Below, piece after piece: positions 6,320 through 10,750 of a stretch of DNA of 11,467 nucleotides. The stretch covers positions 1-11,467 of the forward strand of contig CAIXOA010000188.1 in the NCBI GenBank assembly GCA_903920925.1, in the 5' to 3' direction. The stretch is from an uncultured Microcaldota archaeon (lineage in GTDB: Archaea; Micrarchaeota; Micrarchaeia; Anstonellales; Bilamarchaeaceae). Below the pieces are notes generated by a model, which did no database searches, was not told the DNA's origin, and worked only from the letters and a program-made list of their open reading frames with translations. The position numbers were made by a program, and so were the translations under genes. The first letter of the stretch is position 1, and the number at the start of each line of letters is the position of its first letter.

Positions 6320-6892
6320 ATGGACGAAAGGAAGAGGCGGAGGACGTTCGGCTTCGGGTTCGATGATGATTTTTTCGGCGGGGAGTTCGAGCGCATGCGG
6401 GAGGAGATGGAGGAGATGATGGAGAAAGTGATGCGGGGGATGCCCCGGGACGAGGTGAGGAAGCTCTCGGAGAGGCGGGGGCCCCAGGTCTATGGGTTTT
6501 CCATAAGGGTGGGCCCCGACGGGAAGCCGGTGGTGACCGAGTTCGGGGACATACAGAGGAAGCAGGCGCAGGATGTGAGGGCGCTGGAGGGCGGGAGGGC
6601 TCAGGAAACCGGTGAGGGTGGCGAACGGGAAACGGAAAACCGGGAAAAGGAAACCGAGGAACGGGAGCCCCTTGTGGACATTTTCAAGGACAAGAAGGGA
6701 GTGAATGTGATTGCCGAGATGCCGGGAGTGGGCGAGAACGAGGTTCAGCTCAGCGTTAACGGAAAAACATTGGAGATAAGGGCGGAGGGCGCGAGGAAGT
6801 ATTATAGGAAAGTTAAATTGCCGGAAGACGTGGGCAAGAAGAAGATGGAGAAGAAGTACAGGAACGGAGTGCTGGAGCTGGTATTTTCCTAA
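6320..6892 (+). CDS. Second Hsp20-family protein with long N-terminal arm and charged linker
   Basis: The 190-residue protein starts with a basic patch (ERKRRR), an aromatic/Gly segment (GFGFDDDFFGGEF) and a Met/Glu helix (25-40). A strand-like region follows (58-78, GFSIRVGPDGKPVV), then a Glu/Arg/Thr linker of repeated E-T/R-E units (95-117). The alpha-crystallin domain lies at about 118-190, with VNVIAEMPGVGENEVQLSVNGKTLEI (in pieces at 128-153) and RNGVLELVF at the very end. There is no C-terminal IxI tail, so oligomer assembly probably differs from that of the neighbouring Hsp20. This layout resembles archaeal Hsp20 proteins of the long-N-terminus type. ATG 6320 is chosen because the AT-rich promoter block lies about 37 nt upstream; earlier in-frame starts are on or before that block. 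Its stop overlaps the convergent CutA stop by 4 nt. Confidence 0.85.
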   Translation: MDERKRRRTFGFGFDDDFFGGEFERMREEMEEMMEKVMRGMPRDEVRKLSERRGPQVYGFSIRVGPDGKPVVTEFGDIQRKQAQDVRALEGGRAQETGEGGERETENREKETEEREPLVDIFKDKKGVNVIAEMPGVGENEVQLSVNGKTLEIRAEGARKYYRKVKLPEDVGKKKMEKKYRNGVLELVFS

Positions 6893-7197
6893 GCGGTTTC
6901 TGAGTAGGCCCACTTCTTGTATTCCTTGCTCACTTTGGAAGCTGGAATCCCTATTATCTCGGGGCAGGAATTGGGATGGTTCTTCTTTATGAGGGCCTCG
7001 AGCTTGGGATAAAGTGCCTTCCTTGTTTTTATCATAAGGAGAAGTTCGCTTTCCTTGTGGATGCTTCCCTTCCACCTGTACATGGAGCGCTCGATGCGGA
7101 GGATGGAGCAGCAGGCCGCGAGCTTCGCCTCCAGGAGTTTGGATGCGAGGGATTCGGCGTGCATGAAGGACGGAAGGGTGGTGAATACGATTATCAT
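6889..7197 (-). CDS. cutA: CutA1 divalent-ion tolerance protein
   Basis: The 102-residue protein matches the short CutA1 family along its length: MIIVFTTLPS at the start, LLEAKLAACCSILRIERSMYRWKG (in pieces at 21-44), ELLLMIKTRKALYPKLEALIKKNHPNSCPEIIGIP (51-85), and a terminal YKKW. CutA1 proteins form very stable trimers; a role in metal tolerance is reported in bacteria but the biochemical function is unsettled. ATG 7197 overlaps the DUF59 stop as ATGA, so this is the last cistron of TBP-DUF59-CutA. It converges on the second Hsp20 with a 4-nt overlap (cta/taa), leaving no intergenic terminator. Confidence 0.93.
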   Translation of the reverse strand: MIIVFTTLPSFMHAESLASKLLEAKLAACCSILRIERSMYRWKGSIHKESELLLMIKTRKALYPKLEALIKKNHPNSCPEIIGIPASKVSKEYKKWAYSETA

Positions 7198-7499
7198 TGC
7201 AATCCCAGCTGCTTCTTCGCATCCTTGCTCATGCGCTCGGGCGTCCAGCGGGGCTCCCACACGAATTGGACCTGCACGTCCGAGACGCCCTTGAGCTCCC
7301 GGACCTTTGATTGGACGTTGTTCACTATGTAGCCGAGCAGCGGGCAGGCGGGGGTGGTGAAGGTCATCTTTATGTTGACCTGTGCCTTGTCCACCCTTAC
7401 CTCATAAATGAGGCCGAGATCCACTATGTTTACCCCTAGCTCGGGGTCCAGGACTTCCTTGAGCTTGGAAAGGACCTGCTTCTCGGTAACCATGTTCAT
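7194..7499 (-). CDS. DUF59 / MIP18-family protein (SufT/PaaD-like, Fe-S assembly)
   Basis: The 101-residue protein has the family core: LDPELGVNIVDLGLIYEV (17-34), the TTPACPL motif with Cys52 (48-54), and the C-terminal VQVQFVWEPRWTPERMS (76-92). MIP18/SufT/PaaD proteins take part in maturation of iron-sulfur proteins; the Cys in TPxCP is the key conserved residue. The W-x-P-x-W-x-P-E-R-M ending is typical. ATG 7499 overlaps the TBP stop as ATGA, and the stop overlaps the CutA start as ATGA, so it is the middle cistron of a three-gene operon. An internal ATG two codons later is possible, but the overlap geometry favours 7499. Confidence 0.92.
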   Translation of the reverse strand: MNMVTEKQVLSKLKEVLDPELGVNIVDLGLIYEVRVDKAQVNIKMTFTTPACPLLGYIVNNVQSKVRELKGVSDVQVQFVWEPRWTPERMSKDAKKQLGLQ

Positions 7500-8080
7500 T
7501 GCTTCACTGTGGAGAAGGGCTTCAGGAGCCTCTTCGCCTTGATGAGCGCGGCCTCTATGCTCTTCTCGTCACGGGAGCCTGCGCATATCACTTTTCCATT
7601 TTTGAAAAGAAGGAGCGATGCCTTCGGTTCCCTGAACTTGAGGATTGCGCCGGGGAACTGCTCTGGCTCGTATTCCACGTTCTCCACTTCGGAGGCGATG
7701 GTGTAGAGGTCGAGGCCCATCCCCAGGTTCGCGGAGGCGACGATGTTGGTTATCTCGAATTCCGGCCTCTTGGTCTTCTTGAGTATCCTCTTGGCGTAGG
7801 GGGTGAGGAGCTTGACGGTCTTGGCGATGGTCTCGGCGATTTTCGCCTCGCTCTTGCACCCGACGCATACGATTTTGCCGTTCTTGAACAGGAGGATGGT
7901 TGCCTTCGGGTCGTCGTACTTCAAAATGGCGCCGGGGAACTGCTCCGGCTCGTATTCCACTTCCGGTATCTTGGTTGCGATGAGGAAGAGGTCGAGCTCG
8001 AGGCCGAGGTTGGAGGACGCAACGATGTTGGTAATCGTATAATCAATGCCTTTTAACTTTTTAGAAGCCAAATGAATCAC
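7496..8080 (-). CDS. tbp: TATA-box-binding protein (TBP)
   Basis: The protein consists of two direct repeats of about 80 residues. Repeat one starts YTITNIVASSNLGLELDL and repeat two starts FEITNIVASANLGMGLDL; each then has YEPEQFPGAILK and LLFKNGKI/VxC-G. These are the saddle-forming TBP repeats that bind and bend TATA DNA, with the paired Phe residues that wedge into the minor groove. It recruits TFB and RNA polymerase. From GTG 8080 the length is 194 residues, normal for archaea. The start is uncertain: GTG 8080 lies only 4 nt from a perfect tatttaaata box, so either a second box (ttttaag, about 8109-8115) is used, or translation begins at TTG 8071. The similarity between the two repeats is high for a TBP. 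It leads the operon with DUF59 and CutA. Confidence 0.96.
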   Translation of the reverse strand: MIHLASKKLKGIDYTITNIVASSNLGLELDLFLIATKIPEVEYEPEQFPGAILKYDDPKATILLFKNGKIVCVGCKSEAKIAETIAKTVKLLTPYAKRILKKTKRPEFEITNIVASANLGMGLDLYTIASEVENVEYEPEQFPGAILKFREPKASLLLFKNGKVICAGSRDEKSIEAALIKAKRLLKPFSTVKQ

Positions 8081-8083
8081 CCT

Positions 8084-8116
8084 ATTTAAATACTTCCGAC
8101 CGTAAAGCTTAAAAAG
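8084..8116 (-). promoter_or_regulatory. TATA-like boxes upstream of TBP
   Basis: A palindromic tatttaaata lies at 8084-8093 and a second minus-strand box, ctttttaagc, at about 8107-8116. The distal box is about 31 nt from GTG 8080, correct for a leaderless start. The proximal one is too close to 8080 to be its promoter, so it could instead be an autoregulatory TBP site, or the promoter if translation starts at TTG 8071. Confidence 0.4.
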
Positions 8117-8131
8117 GAGTGCAAGAATAGA

Positions 8132-8155
8132 GATAAGCGCGGATTCTGCCTTATC
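8132..8155. repeat. Inverted repeat GATAAG-N12-CTTATC between TBP and eL21
   Basis: Half-sites are GATAAG (8132-8137) and CTTATC (8150-8155); an inner GC/GC pair could extend the stem. It lies in the 130-nt divergent spacer, upstream of both core promoters, so an operator or a chance hairpin are both possible. Confidence 0.35.
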
Positions 8156-8165
8156 TACACTGGCA

Positions 8166-8205
8166 GGTTTAAAAATCCGTCAACGCAAAAAAAAGAACAG
8201 GGTGG
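8166..8205 (+). promoter_or_regulatory. Promoter and Shine-Dalgarno of the eL21-rpoF-DUF655 operon
   Basis: A TATA-like box, ggtttaaaaatc, lies at 8166-8177 and predicts a start near 8197. GGTGG at 8201-8205 then lies 5 nt before GTG 8211. This geometry decides the eL21 start: the upstream GTG at 8202 is itself part of the Shine-Dalgarno. Confidence 0.6.
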
Positions 8206-8210
8206 GAAAA

Positions 8211-8507
8211 GTGGCAAAGAATTCAAAGGGACTCATGGTCAGGAGGACGAAGAGGTTCAGGAAGGAGAGGAAACTCACCGTAAACGACAGGGTGAAGACC
8301 TTCGAGAAGGGGGAACGGGTGCTCATAACCCTCCAGCCCTGCTTCAAGGGATTCCCGGCGCCCAGGTACGACGGGAGGCACGGAAGGATATTGGAGAGGC
8401 GGGGCAAGTCCTACGTGGTCCAGATTTCGGACCTTGGGGCGAGGAAAGACCTTATCGTTTCCCCGGTCCACTTGAGAAGGCTCGAGGCGCAGAAAGAGGT
8501 GGCCTGA
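8211..8507 (+). CDS. rpl21e: Large-subunit ribosomal protein eL21 (L21e)
   Basis: The 98-residue basic protein matches archaeal L21e: KNSKGLMVRRTKRFRKERK (in part, 3-22), FEKGERVLITLQPCFKGFPAPRYDGRHGRI (in pieces at 32-61), and the C-terminal GKSYVVQISDLGARKDLIVSPVHLRRL. It is a 50S component with an SH3-like barrel core. GTG 8211 is chosen over GTG 8202 because GGTGG (8201-8205) lies 5 nt upstream and the predicted transcript start is near 8197. It is the first cistron of eL21-rpoF-DUF655, an arrangement known in many archaea. The stop overlaps the rpoF start by one base (TGATG). Confidence 0.95.
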   Translation: MAKNSKGLMVRRTKRFRKERKLTVNDRVKTFEKGERVLITLQPCFKGFPAPRYDGRHGRILERRGKSYVVQISDLGARKDLIVSPVHLRRLEAQKEVA

Positions 8508-8830
8508 TGAAGATAGTGTCTTCAAAGCCCGTCCCGATGGCGGACGTGCTCGATGTGCTGGCCGAGAGGAAGAAGGCGGGCGAGGAGCTCGGTTACGAGC
8601 AGGCGAACGCATTGGAGCACTCCGAGGCTTTCGCGGGCTGCGACAGGAAGAAGGCCGATGCCGTCCTGAAGAGGGTGAAGGCCGCGAGCCCGAAGATTGA
8701 CGAAGAAACGGCGGTGAAGATCGTGGACATCATGCCGAAGAGCGAGGAGACGCTCAAGGCGATCCTGCTCAAGAACAAGATAGAGATAAGCATGGAAGAG
8801 ATAAATGACATAATGAAGGCAGTGGGGTGA
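8507..8830 (+). CDS. rpoF: DNA-directed RNA polymerase subunit Rpo4 (RpoF, Rpb4-like)
   Basis: The 107-residue protein matches archaeal RpoF: an N-terminal segment beginning KIVSSKPVPMADVLDVL, the helical middle with YEQANALEHSEAF, and the HRDC-like C-terminus with IDEETAVKIVDIMPKSEETLKAIL (in pieces at 64-87). RpoF pairs with RpoE (Rpb7) to form the polymerase stalk, which binds emerging RNA and helps open the promoter. The start ATG 8507 shares one base with the eL21 stop, and the stop overlaps the DUF655 GTG as GTGA, so the three genes are tightly coupled. Confidence 0.94.
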   Translation: MKIVSSKPVPMADVLDVLAERKKAGEELGYEQANALEHSEAFAGCDRKKADAVLKRVKAASPKIDEETAVKIVDIMPKSEETLKAILLKNKIEISMEEINDIMKAVG

Positions 8831-9387
8831 GCCGGTTGGAAGATTACGCATGGGTTGTGGAATACCTCGCAAGGGGAAGGGCGGCGGGCTCGCGCCAGGA
8901 GCCGATTGTCCAGCTCCTGGGGGACCAGTTTTTCACCCTGCTCGAGGCGACGGCGAAGCCGGACGCGAGCATTTCCGTGGGCCAGAAGATATTCGTGGGG
9001 AAGGGGGACCGCACGGAAGTGGACCGCATAAAGGGGAGGATAGGCTTCAACGAACTCACGACTGCAGCGAAGGACGTGGTGCCGAACATCGTGAGGAAGA
9101 TAGTGGAGTCGCGCGAGGCGCTTTTCGTCAATTTCATAAACAAGGCGGGGCCCATTTCCATGAGGGTGCACCAGCTTGATTTGATTCCCGGAATAGGGAA
9201 GAAGAACATGGAGCTCATACTCAAGGAGAGGGAGAAGAAGCCCTTCGACAACTTTGCGGACATGAAGGCGCGGGTTTCCACCATCGGGGACCCGGCGGCG
9301 GTGTTCGTGCACAGGATAGTCTCGGAGATGGAGGGGAAGGAGAGGTACTACATCTTCGTGAAGCCGCCGCAGAGGACGCCCTACTAG
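8827..9387 (+). CDS. DUF655 family protein (OB-like and helix-hairpin-helix)
   Basis: The 186-residue protein belongs to the archaeal DUF655 family, normally encoded just after rpoF. Residues 4-16 are LEDYAWVVEYLAR. Residues 46-72 look like an OB-type strand set (ISVGQKIFVGKGDRTEVDRI). A helix-hairpin-helix lies at 117-135 with LDLIPGIGKKNMELIL, a non-specific nucleic-acid-binding motif. The C-terminus has FVHRIVSEMEGKERYYIFVKPP. The molecular role of the family is not established; the context with ribosome and polymerase genes suggests a role in RNA or translation. The start is GTG 8827, overlapping the rpoF stop as GTGA. It ends with TAG and is followed directly by a T-rich terminator. Confidence 0.93.
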   Translation: MSRLEDYAWVVEYLARGRAAGSRQEPIVQLLGDQFFTLLEATAKPDASISVGQKIFVGKGDRTEVDRIKGRIGFNELTTAAKDVVPNIVRKIVESREALFVNFINKAGPISMRVHQLDLIPGIGKKNMELILKEREKKPFDNFADMKARVSTIGDPAAVFVHRIVSEMEGKERYYIFVKPPQRTPY

Positions 9388-9389
9388 CC

Positions 9390-9405
9390 CTTATTTTTAA
9401 TTCTT
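9390..9405 (+). terminator. T-rich terminator of the eL21-rpoF-DUF655 operon
   Basis: The sequence cttatttttaattctt starts 3 nt after the DUF655 stop. T-rich tracts of this kind terminate archaeal RNA polymerase. It also lies about 35 nt upstream of the tRNA and could double as its AT-rich promoter. Confidence 0.5.
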
Positions 9406-9429
9406 CAGTAGCTAGTATAATTGTTACCT

Positions 9430-9501
9430 GAGCCCGTGGTCCAATGGTCAAGACGCCAGCCTTACACGCTGGAGACCCCGGTCCGATTCCGGGCGGGCTC
9501 A
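9430..9501 (+). tRNA. tRNA-Val (anticodon UAC)
   Basis: The 72-nt cloverleaf is complete. The acceptor stem GAGCCCG/CGGGCTC is 7 bp with discriminator A. The D-arm is GTCC..AGAC with the usual weak inner pair. The anticodon stem CCAGC/GCTGG encloses loop CTTACAC with anticodon TAC. The variable loop is AGAC, and the T-arm CCCGG/CCGGG encloses TCCGATT. CCA is not encoded and there is no intron. The anticodon UAC reads GUA and probably other Val codons. A TATA-like stretch (tagtataattg, about 9412-9421) lies close upstream; the AT-rich block at 9390-9405 is at a better distance. Only 21 nt separate its 3' end from the next start codon. Confidence 0.95.
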
Positions 9502-9511
9502 CACGGCATTT

Positions 9512-9516
9512 GGAGG
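9512..9516 (+). promoter_or_regulatory. Shine-Dalgarno of the HEPN-like gene
   Basis: GGAGG lies 6 nt before ATG 9523 and directly abuts an in-frame ATG at 9517. The spacing selects 9523. No TATA box fits between the tRNA 3' end (9501) and this site. Confidence 0.6.
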
Positions 9517-9522
9517 ATGGAA

Positions 9523-10317
9523 ATGGTCAGGATAAGCCAGGATGAGATGGAATTGAGGAAGGAGATTGCCTCCCATGTCTCGGAGGGCAACGCGACACTC
9601 TCATCCATAAGATTCTCTGAGAAATTGCCGGAGGGCGAGGCGGAGAAGCTGAGGAAGGCGTTCGCGCACTTTGACGAGGCGGAGGAGCTGAGCGAGGAGA
9701 TGGAGGTGGGGGGGGCGAAGCTCTCCTCCATTGACGAGTATGCGGAATACAAGGAGATGTATTCCGGGCTTTTTGCGAAATCCTTTGCCGGCGTCCCCTT
9801 CCAGGTGAAGGAGGAAGTCGTGAACGTGCTGGATTCCTATGTGGAGGATTTCTCGGAGAAGATGGAGCTTTTGCTTCGGGTTCGGGCTCTGGCCGGAAGG
9901 CAGGATGTGGGCCCGAAGGTGAGGCTTTATTTGAAATTCAAGCTGTATAACGACTTCTACGAATACCTTTTTTTGAGGCACAAGATGCTCCTTCTCACTT
10001 CGAGGGACTTCGATAAAGTTGATAAGGATGATACGGTCGGGGTATTTTTGAGCAAGGTGAAAACCCTGTGGGCGGAGGAGAAATGGGTTCCTGGGTTCTC
10101 TTCGCTGTGGGGGGGGATTTTCAGGAATTCCGCGGCGCATTTCGCATTTAAGGTTTTGGAAGACGGAATTGTGCTGGAGAGGACGGGCACGAGGGTTCCG
10201 GAGGCGGAGCTGGACAGGATGCTTAACAGGCTGATCATGCTTTCGATTGCGTTTGATTCCCTTGTGTACAAGAACAAGAAGGAAGTGGTGTTCGAGAAGT
10301 ACGGGGTAAAAATATGA
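9523..10317 (+). CDS. Protein with HEPN-like C-terminal domain (RN-x3-H motif), linked to tRNA-Val
   Basis: The 264-residue protein is mainly helical. Residues 1-75 are charged and rich in Glu. Residues 95-160 are helices, including YLKFKLYNDFYEYLFLRHK (136-154). Residues 174-250 hold LWGGIFRNSAAHFAFKVL, with Arg201, Asn202 and His206, then a short beta-hairpin (GIVLERTGTRVP), then a hydrophobic helix (232-248). The Arg-(Asn)-x3-His arrangement between helices is the Rx4-6H signature of HEPN domains, many of which are metal-independent RNases in defence, toxin or RNA-processing systems. The match is by motif and layout only; it may be non-catalytic. ATG 9523 is favoured by GGAGG 6 nt upstream; ATG 9517 is the alternative. 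The gene starts 21 nt after tRNA-Val without an own promoter. Its stop codon is the first three bases of a nested inverted repeat. Confidence 0.6.
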   Translation: MVRISQDEMELRKEIASHVSEGNATLSSIRFSEKLPEGEAEKLRKAFAHFDEAEELSEEMEVGGAKLSSIDEYAEYKEMYSGLFAKSFAGVPFQVKEEVVNVLDSYVEDFSEKMELLLRVRALAGRQDVGPKVRLYLKFKLYNDFYEYLFLRHKMLLLTSRDFDKVDKDDTVGVFLSKVKTLWAEEKWVPGFSSLWGGIFRNSAAHFAFKVLEDGIVLERTGTRVPEAELDRMLNRLIMLSIAFDSLVYKNKKEVVFEKYGVKI

Positions 10318-10392
10318 ACCGAACCGGTTCAGTTTTAAGCCCGATATATGGGCGCAAAACTGAAGGAGAGATATATTCGGAGGTTCGGTTCA
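10315..10392 (+). repeat. Nested inverted repeat (hairpin B with GATATAT loop) overlapping the HEPN-like stop
   Basis: An outer stem pairs TGAACCGAACC (10315-10325) with GGTTCGGTTCA (10382-10392), 11 perfect pairs, the first three bases being the stop codon. Inside, TTCAGTTTT (10328-10336) pairs with AAAACTGAA (10356-10364), and after a 2x2 internal loop GCCC (10339-10342) pairs with GGGC (10350-10353) around loop GATATAT (10343-10349). A 17-nt unpaired segment (10365-10381) on the 3' side contains a third GATATAT at 10370-10376 and GGAGG at 10379-10383. It may be a 3'-end or processing structure, or an element shared with hairpin A at 884-920. Confidence 0.7.
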
Positions 10393-10393
10393 C

Positions 10394-10483
10394 ATGAATT
10401 ATCCGGGGCACGTGCTGCTTGGGATAATTCTCGGGCGGCATTTCTGGGATGCGCTTCCCATCTTGCGGGCGACAGGGAGCTAA
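10394..10483 (+). other. 29-codon ORF, possible small protein or remnant of a membrane hydrolase gene
   Basis: From ATG 10394 to TAA 10481-10483 the frame encodes 29 residues beginning MNYPGHVLLGIILG, then RHFWDALPILRA. GGAGG (10379-10383) lies 10 nt upstream and a TATA-like gatatat at 10370-10376 about 21 nt upstream. The start resembles the N-terminus of YdjM/DUF457-type membrane metal-dependent hydrolases (M-x3-H-x2-x-G), but it ends after one hydrophobic stretch. It could be a decayed 5' fragment, a true small protein, or chance. The DNA also contains a 9-bp inverted repeat, GAATTATCC (10396-10404) with GGATAATTC (10422-10430), and TGGGA/TCCCA (10445-10449/10456-10460). Confidence 0.25.
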
Positions 10484-10487
10484 AGAT

Positions 10488-10507
10488 AATTTAAGCAGGA
10501 TTAAAAA
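10488..10507 (+). promoter_or_regulatory. Possible promoter of the candidate structured RNA
   Basis: Two AT-rich boxes, aatttaag (10488-10495) and gattaaaaac (10499-10508), lie 12-33 nt upstream of the 5' arm of the RNA's terminal helix at 10521. The first predicts a start near 10516, which would include the whole helix. Confidence 0.4.
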
Positions 10508-10520
10508 CTCTTTTTCCGAA

Positions 10521-10690
10521 TTATGTGCGGATGAAGAGATGCAGGTTTGCTGAGGGCTTCCCTCCCTGCAAAAGGCTTTTGGGGTTCACTAGTCCGGCTG
10601 GTATACCCTGGATTCCTTCCGGAGCTTCGGCTCCTGGACTACAGAAAGGGGGGATGCCTGTTGATGAGAACCTGGAGCGCTGACACATAA
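10521..10690 (+). ncRNA. Candidate structured RNA with two box C/D-type kink-turns
   Basis: The terminal helix pairs UUAUGUG (10521-10527) with CACAUAA (10684-10690), 7 perfect pairs. Next, GAUG (10530-10533) faces CUGA (10680-10683), as in a box C/D K-turn. A helix CAGGUUU (10542-10548)/GAACCUG (10668-10674) leads to a second, canonical K-turn: CUGA (10550-10553) against GAUG (10663-10666), with bulge GUU (10660-10662). Its outer helix pairs GGGCUUCCCUCC (10554-10565) with GGGGGGAUGCCU (10648-10659), 11 pairs and one U-U. The apical part holds UAGUCC/GGACUA (10590-10595/10636-10641) and GGAGC-UUCG-GCUCC (10621-10634). TTTT follows at 10691-10694. The C, D', C', D box order resembles a box C/D sRNA, but the 107-nt structured insert and mutually complementary guide regions are atypical. 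It is not RNase P, SRP or 5S RNA by visible motifs. No coding frame is evident. Confidence 0.5.
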
Positions 10691-10695
10691 TTTTA

Positions 10696-10713
10696 ATGTA
10701 ACCATGGTTACAT
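10696..10713. promoter_or_regulatory. 18-bp perfect palindrome, possible operator
   Basis: ATGTAACCATGGTTACAT reads the same on both strands. It ends about 8 nt before the TATA-like box (gcataaaatc, about 10721-10730) of the zinc-ribbon gene, a position typical for a dimeric regulator, most often an activator upstream of TATA/BRE in archaea. It also follows the T-run of the candidate RNA, so a termination role is the alternative. Confidence 0.5.
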
Positions 10714-10719
10714 AGGCAA

Positions 10720-10731
10720 CGCATAAAATCC
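10720..10731 (+). promoter_or_regulatory. TATA box of the zinc-ribbon gene
   Basis: cgcataaaatcc is centred about 25 nt upstream of ATG 10751, and no Shine-Dalgarno is present, so the transcript is probably leaderless. Confidence 0.5.
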
Positions 10732-10750
10732 TATTCCTATTAGTTAAAGT

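Noticed and set aside
6302..7222. 306-codon minus-strand ORF across hsp20 and cutA
   Set aside because: Pro/His/Leu-rich shadow of two well-supported genes.
9421..9522. Upstream extension of the HEPN-like protein
   Set aside because: It would translate the tRNA-Val gene; GGAGG points to ATG 9523.
10396..10430. 9-bp inverted repeat GAATTATCC/GGATAATTC as a mobile-element end or attachment site
   Set aside because: About one such repeat is expected by chance with this spacing, and no transposase or integrase lies nearby.
10590..10641. A tRNA-like fold closed by TAGTCC/GGACTA
   Set aside because: Only 52 nt, with no T-loop and no anticodon arm.
10521..10690. RNase P RNA, because of ACAGAAA near 10641 and a closing 5'/3' helix
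   Set aside because: The conserved P4 5' strand (GGAAAGUCC-type) is missing, and ACAGAA is not placed next to the 3' terminal helix as it should be.
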